A stretch of 64,000 nt of DNA from CAIVPM01 sp964615145 (GTDB taxonomy: Bacteria; Bacteroidota; Bacteroidia; Chitinophagales; Chitinophagaceae): positions 1 through 64,000 of the forward strand of contig CAZTOP010000004.1 of NCBI GenBank assembly GCA_964615145.1, written 5' to 3'. Position 1 is the first letter of the stretch. Each line of letters starts with the position of its first letter. A program made the translations under genes and the position numbers. Below the pieces are notes generated by a model. It made no database searches. It was not told the origin of the DNA and was given only the letters and a program-made list of their open reading frames with translations. Of the stretch, positions 9,083 through 17,889 are shown piece after piece.

Positions 9083-9907
9083 TTATCCTACAGCCTTTGC
9101 AAGTTCGGTAAATAATGTTGTTAGCTTAGGTTCAGCTTCTTTGGCTGCCTGCAAAACTTCTTCGTGTGTTATTACATTATTTTCATCTCTAATTCCTAAA
9201 TCTGTAACAACGCTTACTGCGAATACTTTCATTCCACAGTGTATGGCTGCAATATTCTCCTGCACTGTGCTCATGCCAACTACATCGCTACCAATCACTT
9301 TTATTAATCTATATTCAGCGTGTGTTTCAAATGTTGGTCCTGTTACAGCTGTGTAAACTCCTTGATGTACTTGAATTTGATGTGCGTTGGCAATTGAAAG
9401 TGCTTTAGCAATTAAATCTTTACTGTATGGCTCGCTCATATCAGGAAAACGTGTGCCTAATGCTTCAACATTTTTTCCTATCAATGGATTTTCTGTAAAA
9501 AAACTTATATGGTCATTAATAATCATTAAATCGCCAACTTTATAGTTTGGATTTACACCACCTGCAGCATTTGATAAAAGCAAAGTTTCCACACCCAACA
9601 TTTTCATTACCCTTACAGGAAAAACAACCTGATGAGATGAGTAACCCTCATAAAAATGAAAACGCCCACTCATACAAATTACATTAGCCCCACCAAGTTT
9701 GCCAAATAGCAATTTTCCTCCGTGTCCTTTAACTGTACTTACCGGGAAATGTGGAATTTCGGCATATGGAATAGCCGTTTCTACCTCTATCACTTCAGAT
9801 AAATTTCCTAATCCACTACCTAGCACAACACCCACTTTAGCTGTTGTATTTACTTTACTTTTAATATAGTTTACAGTTTCAGTGAGTTGGTTCATTAAAT
9901 CGCTCAT
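9083..9907 (-). CDS. punA: Purine-nucleoside phosphorylase (trimeric, PNP-I family)
   Basis: It splits (deoxy)guanosine and inosine with phosphate in purine salvage. The 274 residues show the family marks in order: VLGSGLGNL (phosphate loop), STVKGHGG, GRFHFYEGY, LSNAAGGVN, GPTFETHAEYR and VGMSTVQE. The base-binding segment is VVTDLG where mammalian enzymes have an Asn nearby, so preference for particular purines is open. Cytoplasmic, no signal peptide. hscB follows downstream in the same direction. Confidence 0.92.
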   Translation of the reverse strand: MSDLMNQLTETVNYIKSKVNTTAKVGVVLGSGLGNLSEVIEVETAIPYAEIPHFPVSTVKGHGGKLLFGKLGGANVICMSGRFHFYEGYSSHQVVFPVRVMKMLGVETLLLSNAAGGVNPNYKVGDLMIINDHISFFTENPLIGKNVEALGTRFPDMSEPYSKDLIAKALSIANAHQIQVHQGVYTAVTGPTFETHAEYRLIKVIGSDVVGMSTVQENIAAIHCGMKVFAVSVVTDLGIRDENNVITHEEVLQAAKEAEPKLTTLFTELAKAVG

Positions 9908-10060
9908 AAAAATTATTTAGTCTGTAAAAATAGTGTCAACAGAGTTTATTAACAATAAAATGTGAATAACTATAGCATTTAGTTTTCAACATACATCGCA
10001 AAATGATTTTTTTTGAAAAAACAAATTATTGATAGAGTATTGTAAAAGAAAGCAAATAAA

Positions 10061-10852
10061 ATGTCGCAAATAAAAATACAGACCAACCTAAATATTGAAT
10101 TAGAGTTTGAAACAGCTCCATTTCATAAACGATTACTTGCTTGGATGGTAGATGTAGTTATTTTTATTTTATATTTTTTTTTAGTTAGTAAAATTATTGA
10201 ATCAACACATATCAATGATAGTTATGAAACAGCCAATAAAGAGTGGCTTTTTTTAATACTAATGCTGCCGATTGCAATGTATCCTTTGGTGTTAGAATAC
10301 ACAATGCAAGGGCAAACAATTGGCAAAAAATTATTACACTTAAAAATTATTAATGAAACTGGAGGCAATGCAACCATTAGCCAATACTTATTAAGATGGC
10401 TTTTAAGAATTGCAGATTTTATTATGATTATTATGATATTGATTATTGCTACATTTCAGTATCAATATATGGCAATGGTTTTGTTTACTTTTTTACTTGC
10501 TGCCACTGATGTGTTATGCATGGCAATGACAAAAAATGGACAAAGAATTGGAGATATAGCGGCTGGCACTATTCTTATCAATACTAAAAGGAAGAACTTA
10601 TTGAACGAAACTGTTTTTATGGAGGTAGAAGAAACTTATCTTGTAAAATATCCAGAGGTAATGAGATTAAGTGATAAAGATTTAAATACAGTCAGAAATA
10701 TTTATAATATTTTGTCAAAAAAGCAAGATCATCAACTTGCAAATAATACAGCACATAAAATTACATCTGTACTAAAAATTAATACAAATCAAGAACCAAT
10801 AGATTTTTTAGAAACACTTTTAAAAGACTATAATTTTTTAAGTACCAGATAA
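10061..10852 (+). CDS. RDD family membrane protein
   Basis: The 263-residue integral membrane protein has the RDD layout: APFHKRLLAWMVDVVIF at the first helix (Arg and Asp as in the family name), an amphipathic QGQTIGKKLLHLKI loop, and further helices at about 107-130 and 133-155. A cytoplasmic tail of about 90 residues follows RIGDIAAGTILI. The function of RDD proteins is poorly known; some affect Na+/H+ exchange. It overlaps the convergent FAD enzyme gene by 15 bp. Confidence 0.85.
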   Translation: MSQIKIQTNLNIELEFETAPFHKRLLAWMVDVVIFILYFFLVSKIIESTHINDSYETANKEWLFLILMLPIAMYPLVLEYTMQGQTIGKKLLHLKIINETGGNATISQYLLRWLLRIADFIMIIMILIIATFQYQYMAMVLFTFLLAATDVLCMAMTKNGQRIGDIAAGTILINTKRKNLLNETVFMEVEETYLVKYPEVMRLSDKDLNTVRNIYNILSKKQDHQLANNTAHKITSVLKINTNQEPIDFLETLLKDYNFLSTR

Positions 10853-12436
10853 TGCAATGATTGTTGCAACTTTTTCCCCATCCATAGCTGCACTAACAAT
10901 ACCTCCTGCATAACCTGCCCCTTCTGCACAAGGATATAAATTTGAAATTTGAGGATGCTGTAAATTACCATCATTTCTAGGAATACGAACAGGAGATGAT
11001 GTTCTGCTCTCTGTAGCAACTACAAGAGCATCATTAGTATAATAGCCTTTCATTCTTTTACCAAAAGCTTTTATACCTCCCTTTAAAGCATCATTGATAA
11101 AACCTGGTAAAACTTTGCTTAACTCAATGCTTTTGGTACCTGGTAAATAAGAACAATCTGGCAAAGAATTAGAATATTTACCTTCACAAAAATCAACTAC
11201 TCTTTGTGCTGGTGCTACAAAATTTCCTCCGCCTAATTCAAATGCTTTTTTTTCTATTTGTTGTTGGAAATGCATTAACGCAAGTGGATTGGTGAACGAA
11301 CGTTGACTACTAAACTTTGACTGCGGAGTAAGAACATCTCGTAACTCAACTGTAACAACCATTCCACTATTGGCGTAAGGATTATTTCTTTTACTAGGAC
11401 TCCAACCGTTCACCACAAGTTCATTTGCATTGGTTGCTGCTGGAGCAATAATTCCACCAGGGCACATACAAAAACTAAATACACCTCTTCCATTTACTTG
11501 TTCAACTAAACTGTAAGAAGCTGGAGGCAAATCATCTGGTCGATTATTTATTGATGGTTTTAAATGATATTGACAGCTATCAATTATATTTTGTGGGTGC
11601 TCGATTCTAACGCCCAAAGCAAATGGTTTAGGCTCAATTAAGATATTTTTATTATGCAATAACTCAAAAATATCTCTGGCACTATGCCCTGTTGCTAGTA
11701 TTACAGATGAAGCTGTAAAGCAATCCCCATCTGACGTTATAACAGATTTAATACTTCCATTTTCAATTATAAAATCAGTTAACTTTTTGTTGAAATGGAT
11801 TTCGCCACCGTGAGCAATTATACACTCACGCATTGCAGTTATAATATGAGGTAATTTATTGGTACCGATATGTGGATGTGCTTGATATAGTATTTTTTCA
11901 TCGGCTCCAAACTGTACAAACAAATTTAAAATTCTGTCAATACTACCACGTTTGCTGCTTCTTGTATAAAGCTTTCCATCGCTATAAGTTCCTGCACCAC
12001 CCTCACCAAAGCAATAATTACTTTCTGGATTTACTATGCCCTTCTTATTTAAAATTGCCAAATCTCGCCTTCTTTCTCTTACGCTTTTTCCACGTTCTAT
12101 TATAACTGGTTTTATCCCTGATTCTAATAGTTTCAAAGCAGCAAAAATTCCTGCCGGACCAGCACCAACAACAATTACCGATTTAGAATGATTAGTAACG
12201 TTTTTAAAAATAATTTTTTCATATTGCCTGTTTAAGTAAGGCTCGTTTATGAAAACAAGAAATGTAATGTTGAACCAAATTTGATGCTTACTTCTTGCAT
12301 CAATGGATTCCTTTATTTTGTAAAAACCAGTGATATTGTCTTTTGAAACAGATAATGTTTGTGCTAATATTGTTGTGATACTTGTGTCATCACTCGCTTG
12401 ATTTGGTGTAAGCTTTAAAATTACTTTTTGTTGCAT
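10838..12436 (-). CDS. NAD(P)/FAD-dependent oxidoreductase (COG2509-like)
   Basis: The 532-residue protein starts with a ~85-residue domain usual in this family, then a Rossmann dinucleotide motif VVGAGPAGIFAALKLLE. It continues with YCFGEGGAGTYSDGKLYTR, which is distinctive for the uncharacterised FAD-dependent dehydrogenase group (COG2509). CPGGIIAPA and PCAEGAGYAGGIVSAA lie towards the end, the latter near the FAD. The substrate is unknown. Cytoplasmic. The 3' end overlaps the convergent RDD gene. Confidence 0.88.
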   Translation of the reverse strand: MQQKVILKLTPNQASDDTSITTILAQTLSVSKDNITGFYKIKESIDARSKHQIWFNITFLVFINEPYLNRQYEKIIFKNVTNHSKSVIVVGAGPAGIFAALKLLESGIKPVIIERGKSVRERRRDLAILNKKGIVNPESNYCFGEGGAGTYSDGKLYTRSSKRGSIDRILNLFVQFGADEKILYQAHPHIGTNKLPHIITAMRECIIAHGGEIHFNKKLTDFIIENGSIKSVITSDGDCFTASSVILATGHSARDIFELLHNKNILIEPKPFALGVRIEHPQNIIDSCQYHLKPSINNRPDDLPPASYSLVEQVNGRGVFSFCMCPGGIIAPAATNANELVVNGWSPSKRNNPYANSGMVVTVELRDVLTPQSKFSSQRSFTNPLALMHFQQQIEKKAFELGGGNFVAPAQRVVDFCEGKYSNSLPDCSYLPGTKSIELSKVLPGFINDALKGGIKAFGKRMKGYYTNDALVVATESRTSSPVRIPRNDGNLQHPQISNLYPCAEGAGYAGGIVSAAMDGEKVATIIALSGT

Positions 12437-12574
12437 TTGTGTTAGGTTTTTATCCTAAAAAATAAATTTCAACTTGTTTTAATTTGTGTTGAGTGATCAA
12501 TCAAAATAAGCATATATGATTCTATACACAATAGATCAACGATTACAATGTATATATTTTTATGTAAATTTTAC

Positions 12575-14065
12575 TTAACTGTAAATATCATCAATTAAAG
12601 TGGCTACTACTTCCCCACTAATTAAACTAGGTGGAACACCCGGACCTGGAACAGTTAATTGTCCTGCATAAAAAAGGTTGTTTACCTTTTTACTTCTGCA
12701 ACTTGGTTTTAATAAACTTGTTTGTAATAAGGTATTAGCTAGTCCATAGGCATTGCCTTTATAAGAATGATAATCTTCAATAAAATTAGTTGTAGCATAG
12801 GATTTATAATACACTATATCATCAGATATCGGCTCTCCTATCCTATTTTCAAACCTTTTAATTATTAAATCAAAGTATTTTTTCCTAAGCTTTTCGGTAT
12901 CTCCCTTTAAACCCGATGCAATAGGTATTAAGAAAAATAAATTTTCATGTCCATCTGGAGCAACTGTTTTATCTGTAACAGAGGGGACACAAACATAAAA
13001 GAGAGGGTTGCTAGGGTATTCCTTTGTTGTATAAATTTCCTTTCCATGAATATCAAACGATGTATCAAAAAATAAAGTATGATGGGGAATATTATTTAAT
13101 TTCTTTTTTATACCAACATAGTATAGCAAGCAACTTGGAGCCATTACTCTTTTATTCCAATATTCCTCACTGTAAGAACGATAGTCCTCTTCCAATAACT
13201 TCATTTCAATATGGTGATAATCGGCAGAAGAAATTATGACATCGGCAAACTCAAGTTTTAAATTTTGAGTAATTGAATTTTGTGTTTCGAGAGATTGAAC
13301 TACACTTTGTTGAACGTGTATTTTTTTTACTTCTTCATTAAAAGAAAATTCGACACCTAGCTCTAATGCTAAATTGTACATTGCATCTACAATGCTGTAC
13401 ATTCCATTTTGAGGGTACCATGTGCCTCCAACTAAATCGGCATAATTCATTAAACTATATAATGCAGGAATATTTTCTGCTAATGCTCCTAAAAATAACA
13501 CAGGAAACTCCATTAGTTGCTGCAGTTTTTTATTGGAAAAATGCTTAGCAACGTGTTTTTTCATGTTAGTAAAAATATCCAGTCTTAACAATCCTTTAAT
13601 TACATCCATATCTAAAAATTCTAATATGGATTGACCTGGTTTAAACACTAATTTGTTAATACCAACTTTATATTTATATGCAGCTTCCTTAATAAATTTT
13701 TCAAGCTTATCAGCCCCATTTTCTTCAAGAGAGTCGAATAATTTTCTCAGTTCTTCCCAGTTTGCAGGAATGTTGGTTTCACCATCTTCCCAAATAACTT
13801 TGTAACTTGGGTCTAATCTTTTAAGAGAGTAATAATCGGAGACTTTTTTATCAAATTGATTAAAAAATCTTTCAAAAACATCAGGCATCCAATACCAGCT
13901 TGGTCCCATATCAAATACAAAACCTTCTTCTTTTAATTGTCTTGCCCTGCCACCGGGTGTTGCATTTTTCTCAATCACTTTTACAGCCCATCCTTTTTTT
14001 GCTAAAAAGCAAGCTGTTGAAAGACCCGAAAATCCTGAACCTATGACTATTGCTGATTTATCCAC
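12575..14065 (-). CDS. crtI: Phytoene desaturase family protein (CrtI-like)
   Basis: The 496-residue flavoenzyme has the N-terminal FAD motif IGSGFSGLSTACFLAKKG, then TPGGRAR and FDMGPSWYWMP, and ends with FYAGQLTVPGPGVPPSLISG. That ending is the C-terminal signature of CrtI-type carotenoid desaturases. It would oxidise phytoene towards lycopene, or a related polyene such as diapophytoene. No phytoene synthase lies beside it in the window, so the other pathway genes must be elsewhere. It begins directly after the stop of the TPR gene (14066), so the two are probably translated from one mRNA. Confidence 0.88.
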   Translation of the reverse strand: MDKSAIVIGSGFSGLSTACFLAKKGWAVKVIEKNATPGGRARQLKEEGFVFDMGPSWYWMPDVFERFFNQFDKKVSDYYSLKRLDPSYKVIWEDGETNIPANWEELRKLFDSLEENGADKLEKFIKEAAYKYKVGINKLVFKPGQSILEFLDMDVIKGLLRLDIFTNMKKHVAKHFSNKKLQQLMEFPVLFLGALAENIPALYSLMNYADLVGGTWYPQNGMYSIVDAMYNLALELGVEFSFNEEVKKIHVQQSVVQSLETQNSITQNLKLEFADVIISSADYHHIEMKLLEEDYRSYSEEYWNKRVMAPSCLLYYVGIKKKLNNIPHHTLFFDTSFDIHGKEIYTTKEYPSNPLFYVCVPSVTDKTVAPDGHENLFFLIPIASGLKGDTEKLRKKYFDLIIKRFENRIGEPISDDIVYYKSYATTNFIEDYHSYKGNAYGLANTLLQTSLLKPSCRSKKVNNLFYAGQLTVPGPGVPPSLISGEVVATLIDDIYS

Positions 14066-14557
14066 TTAATTTTTAATTTCAATTTTGTTATTACAGCGTT
14101 CAATATCTGCTTTGTATTCAGCAATTTTTTCGTTATTAAATGAATTTAAAATAGCTTTTTTATAACAAACAATTGCTTCATGGTAGTTTGTAAGTGTTTC
14201 TTCTATCATTCCAAAGCGGTAATAAATCCAAGCTTTTTCAACGGTAGCTACGTGAAGACATTTTTCCAGATGAGACTTTAATAAATCGAATTTGTCTAAA
14301 TCAAAATAAATTGTAGACAAATGAAAATATGGATGTGGGTATTGAGCGTCTGCTTGCATTGCAGCTTTAAAATGATTTTCTGCTTTTGCATAGTTATCAA
14401 ATTGAGTTTTATAAATCCATCCCATACTGTTGTGAGCTGGGGCAAATCCTGGCTCTTCGTACAATATGGTTTCATATTTTTCAAACGCTTCGTGATAATT
14501 ATTATTCCTAATATCCGCCTCTGCTTCTAAATATAATTGCTCAACTTTTGTAGTCAT
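14066..14557 (-). CDS. Tetratricopeptide repeat protein
   Basis: The 163-residue soluble protein consists almost wholly of TPR helices. Recognisable repeats are NNYHEAFEKYETILYEEPGFAPAHNS, the next NYAKAENHFKAAMQADAQYPHPYFH, then FDLLKSHLEKCL, and a last NYHEAIVCYKKAIL. TPRs mediate protein contacts. It has no signal peptide, so it acts in the cytoplasm. It is fused in transcription to crtI with no spacer. A role in carotenoid synthesis is only suggested by that arrangement. Confidence 0.85.
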   Translation of the reverse strand: MTTKVEQLYLEAEADIRNNNYHEAFEKYETILYEEPGFAPAHNSMGWIYKTQFDNYAKAENHFKAAMQADAQYPHPYFHLSTIYFDLDKFDLLKSHLEKCLHVATVEKAWIYYRFGMIEETLTNYHEAIVCYKKAILNSFNNEKIAEYKADIERCNNKIEIKN

Positions 14558-14634
14558 TTTTTTGTCTTTAGTTGTTAGTCTTTGGTTTTTAGAATATTGA
14601 TTAAAAGTCTTGTACCCAAAGACAAAATTTTAAT

Positions 14635-15609
14635 TTACCATCCTAAAACCCATGCAAATATTAAAGGAGCAACTATGGTTGCATCGCTTTCAACAATAAA
14701 TTTTGGTGTATTAATATCTAATTTACCCCAGGTAATTTTTTCGTTTGGAACAGCACCAGAATAAGAGCCATAGCTTGTTGTCGAATCGGATATTTGACAG
14801 AAATAGCTCCAAAAAGGAACATCGTGCCATTCTAAATCTTGATACATCATGGGCACTACACAAATAGGAAAATCTCCAGCAATACCACCACCAATTTGAA
14901 AGAATCCAACTCCTTTTCCACCACTGTTTGCCCTGTACCACTCTGTTAACCAAACCATATATTCAATACCACTTTTCACCAAATCAGCTTTTAATTCGCC
15001 TTTGATAACGTAGCTTGCAAAAATGTTTCCAGTTGTACTATCTTCCCAACCTGGGCAAACAATTGGAATATTTTTTTCGGCAGCAGCTACAATCCAACTA
15101 TCTTTTTTATCAATCTCATAATACTGCTCAAGTTCGCCACTTAAAACAGTTTTATACAAAAATTCGTGAGGGAAATATCTTTCGCCCTTTGCTGCAGCAT
15201 CTTTCCATTGTTTTACTAAATGTTGTTGTAATCGACGAAAAGCTTCTTCTTCTGGAATACAAGTATCGGTTACTCGATTGTAATGATTTTCCAATAAATC
15301 CCACTCATCCTGTGGTGTTAAATCCCTGTAATTAGGAACTCTTTTATAGTGTGAATGTGCAACTAAATTCATCACATCTTCTTCCAAATTTGCACCAGTG
15401 CAACTGATGATATCTACTTTTCCCTGACGAATCATTTCGGCAAAAGAAATTCCAAGTTCTGCAGTACTCATTGCACCTGCAAGGGTTACCATCATTTTGC
15501 CACCTTCTAATAAGTGTGTTTCATAACCTTTAGCTGCATCTACCAAAGCTGCTGCATTAAAATGGCGATAATGATGTTCAACAAATTGAGATATAGGTCC
15601 TTTATTCAT
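14635..15609 (-). CDS. Deoxyhypusine synthase-like protein
   Basis: The 324-residue protein follows the deoxyhypusine synthase fold: GAMSTAELGISFAEMIRQGKVD, ISCTGANLEEDV, PIVCPGWEDSTTGN, GGGIAGDFPI and DATIVAPLIFA. The Lys in ITWGK (Lys296) aligns with the catalytic Lys329 of the human enzyme, so spermidine aminobutyl transfer chemistry is probably kept. Bacteria have no eIF5A, so the natural acceptor is not lysine of that protein. A homospermidine-synthase-like or other polyamine reaction is the likely role. It precedes the TPR and crtI genes (77-bp gap). Confidence 0.85.
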   Translation of the reverse strand: MNKGPISQFVEHHYRHFNAAALVDAAKGYETHLLEGGKMMVTLAGAMSTAELGISFAEMIRQGKVDIISCTGANLEEDVMNLVAHSHYKRVPNYRDLTPQDEWDLLENHYNRVTDTCIPEEEAFRRLQQHLVKQWKDAAAKGERYFPHEFLYKTVLSGELEQYYEIDKKDSWIVAAAEKNIPIVCPGWEDSTTGNIFASYVIKGELKADLVKSGIEYMVWLTEWYRANSGGKGVGFFQIGGGIAGDFPICVVPMMYQDLEWHDVPFWSYFCQISDSTTSYGSYSGAVPNEKITWGKLDINTPKFIVESDATIVAPLIFAWVLGW

Positions 15610-15746
15610 ATATGTAAATTAAGTGGGCAAATGTATGTGTTGATTGTAAGAATGCAGTATCAAAAATGCTAAATATATTCATATTATTAAACCTTTCTTA
15701 CTTTCGTAACTCTATTTGTTTAATTAATAAATAAAATAAATTAAAA

Positions 15747-16115
15747 ATGAAAAAATTACTGCTGTTATCAAGTATTGCAATTTTTTGCACAATATCAAAT
15801 GTAAATGCACAAGAAGGAAGAGGTTTTAACCCTTCCAACATGAAAGAAAATCAAAAGAATAAACTGAAAGAGGATTTAAAATTAACTGAAGCACAAGCCG
15901 ACAGTGTTGCAACAATACAGTTAGAATATATGCCAAAATTAAGAGGATTGAGAGGTATGCAGGGTGAGGAAAGAATAGCAAAAATGAAAGAAATCAATGA
16001 TGCTTATAAAGAACGATTAAATGCTGCTTTAGGCGATGCTAAGATTACTGAAAAAGTGTTGGCTTACCTGGAAGAGCAACGTAAACAAAAAATAGAAAAA
16101 ATGAGAGGAAATTAA
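15747..16115 (+). CDS. Small secreted helical protein (Spy/CpxP-like composition)
   Basis: The 122-residue protein has a signal peptide ending VNAQ at residue 22. The rest is charged and helical (QKNKLKEDLKLTEAQADSV, then MKEINDAYKERLNAAL and LAYLEEQRKQKIEKM), with LTEAQ resembling the LTxxQ motif of periplasmic Spy/CpxP chaperones. This is resemblance, not firm assignment. It may protect envelope proteins. A strong terminator follows. It is divergent from the deoxyhypusine-synthase-like gene. Confidence 0.7.
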   Translation: MKKLLLLSSIAIFCTISNVNAQEGRGFNPSNMKENQKNKLKEDLKLTEAQADSVATIQLEYMPKLRGLRGMQGEERIAKMKEINDAYKERLNAALGDAKITEKVLAYLEEQRKQKIEKMRGN

Positions 16116-16138
16116 TAATTCACCTATTGAATTTAAAA

Positions 16139-16180
16139 TAAAAAAGCCAGTTAAAACAAATGTTTTAACTGGCTTTTTTA
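16139..16180. terminator. 19-bp perfect hairpin terminator
   Basis: TAAAAAAGCCAGTTAAAAC and its exact complement flank an AAAT loop, with T-runs for either strand. It lies between the convergent small secreted protein gene and the Omp28 gene. Confidence 0.92.
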
Positions 16181-16195
16181 TTGAATAATTTTTGA

Positions 16196-17287
16196 TTAAT
16201 CAAAATTCTTTACAGAGCCCACTGTGGCATATTGAACATTGTAAATTCCTTTTTTTGAAGCAGAGCCATCTAAAACATATGCAACTATTGCACTATTAGC
16301 TGCAACCGCTGTATATGAACCTGATGAAGTACTTCCTGCTAGAGGGATAGAAAATGGCAATTCATAAACGCCATTTTTCACTTGTGATGTAGTTGGAATT
16401 GCATCTCCAAAAATATCAGTAGCAGCTCTTCTTAAAACATTGTTGTGTACAAAGCCCGAAATTGGATTTGCACCTCCGTATAAATATGGCGAAGCTCCAC
16501 CACTTGGGGAGTAATAATTAGTTTGATTAGCCACTAGTCCATTTTCGACCAATGCAACTACAATTTTCATAGACTGATCTGTGGTAACATTAAATTTTAC
16601 TTTTACTTTACCAGTAACAGCTGTGCCATTGTCTGAACTTTCAATTGATAATCCCAATGGAGCCCATTTATTAAATTGAGCAGTTAAATCAGAAGTCGAC
16701 TCTGACCATTTAAATGCTCGATTTACAATCGCAGTTGGATAACCACTAACAGCGAATGCTGAATTGATACTTGTATAATATTGATATTTGAATGGATCTG
16801 TTCCACCACCACCATGTATTGCTAAAACAATTGCATTAGGATGAGTTGATTTATAATTGTCTAAACTATTTGCTAATCTTGGGCAATAGCCACACCAAGC
16901 ACCAGTACAATCTTCAACCAATATTTTTTGAGAGAAAGGAGATGCAGAAGGACTTGTAGCATTTAATGTTTTAGAGTCGGATGGAATTGTGCCCTTTTTT
17001 GCAGTAATAATATACGTACCTGTTCCAGAAGGAACAAACTTGCTTCCAGTGTAATTACCATTTGCGTACAATTCGGAGCTAGATGTAATATCATTACCAT
17101 TTTGATCTTTTACGGAAATGTTTACATAATCGAAACCATTGTTCTCAACTGTTGAAGATGATAACACAACATGAAGACTGTCTGTGGTGTTTGCACTGCC
17201 ACTTCCAGATGTGTCATTTTTTTTACAAGAAGTAATAACAGATGTTGCCATTAAAAACAAAAAGCCAAAGCCAAAGATTTTTTTCAT
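16196..17287 (-). CDS. Omp28-related outer-membrane lipoprotein
   Basis: The 363-residue lipoprotein has lipobox Cys21 (VITSC). A bacterial Ig-like stretch (about 36-110) is followed by the Omp28 domain, which starts KILVEDCTGAWCGYCPRL. The thioredoxin-like Cys132-x2-Cys135 is present, with an extra Cys127. Omp28 proteins are surface lipoproteins of Bacteroidota, proposed to act as adhesins or in redox. It is divergent from a TlpA-like gene and a DUF6029 barrel gene, a grouping that suggests a joint envelope role. The start is the ATG directly before MKKIFGFGF. Confidence 0.88.
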   Translation of the reverse strand: MKKIFGFGFLFLMATSVITSCKKNDTSGSGSANTTDSLHVVLSSSTVENNGFDYVNISVKDQNGNDITSSSELYANGNYTGSKFVPSGTGTYIITAKKGTIPSDSKTLNATSPSASPFSQKILVEDCTGAWCGYCPRLANSLDNYKSTHPNAIVLAIHGGGGTDPFKYQYYTSINSAFAVSGYPTAIVNRAFKWSESTSDLTAQFNKWAPLGLSIESSDNGTAVTGKVKVKFNVTTDQSMKIVVALVENGLVANQTNYYSPSGGASPYLYGGANPISGFVHNNVLRRAATDIFGDAIPTTSQVKNGVYELPFSIPLAGSTSSGSYTAVAANSAIVAYVLDGSASKKGIYNVQYATVGSVKNFD

Positions 17288-17378
17288 TTAAATTAATTTT
17301 AGGCAATAAAAATAAGGGCAGAAAATCAAATGAACCATTTATTTCAAAAAACACGTAATTCGCCGAAAATTATTTATA

Positions 17379-17867
17379 ATGATACACAAGATTTTTGCTT
17401 TTTTAAGTCTATTATTTTTTGTTACTAACATGAATGCTCAAGAAAATTTTGGCAACTCTAAGTTAAAAGCAATGACAGGAAAGGAAATTGACTTTGCTGA
17501 TATTATTTCCAATTCAAATGATACAATGATTGTTGTTTCTTTTTGGGCTACTTGGTGCATCCCTTGCATTGCAGAACTTGATAATATTAATGATGAGTAT
17601 AAAGAAAAACAATCAGTAAAGCCTTTTAAGTTTATTGGTATTGCAATTGATGACTCTAGAACCGCACAAAGGGTAAAATCTTTTGTAAAAGGTAAAGGTT
17701 GGCAATTTGATGTATATCAGGACATCAATAGTGAACTAAAGCGAAATTTAAATGTTACTGATGTTCCGCACGTACTCATCATCAAAAACCACAAAATTGT
17801 ATATCGCCATACAGGTTACATTGCAGGTGAAGAAGACAATTTATTTGAAAAAATAAAAACCCTTTAA
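17379..17867 (+). CDS. TlpA-like thioredoxin-fold protein
   Basis: The 162-residue exported protein has a signal peptide (ends MNAQ at 21). The active site is WATWCIPC (Cys60, Cys63), followed by FIGIAIDDSRTAQRVKSF, the cis-proline segment NVTDVPHVLII, and HTGYIAGEED. Such proteins reduce or isomerise disulfides outside the cytoplasm. The neighbour 22 bp downstream is a DUF6029 barrel protein, and the divergent gene is Omp28. The three likely share substrates or location. Confidence 0.9.
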   Translation: MIHKIFAFLSLLFFVTNMNAQENFGNSKLKAMTGKEIDFADIISNSNDTMIVVSFWATWCIPCIAELDNINDEYKEKQSVKPFKFIGIAIDDSRTAQRVKSFVKGKGWQFDVYQDINSELKRNLNVTDVPHVLIIKNHKIVYRHTGYIAGEEDNLFEKIKTL

Positions 17868-17889
17868 ACAATCATTTTACAATAAAATC

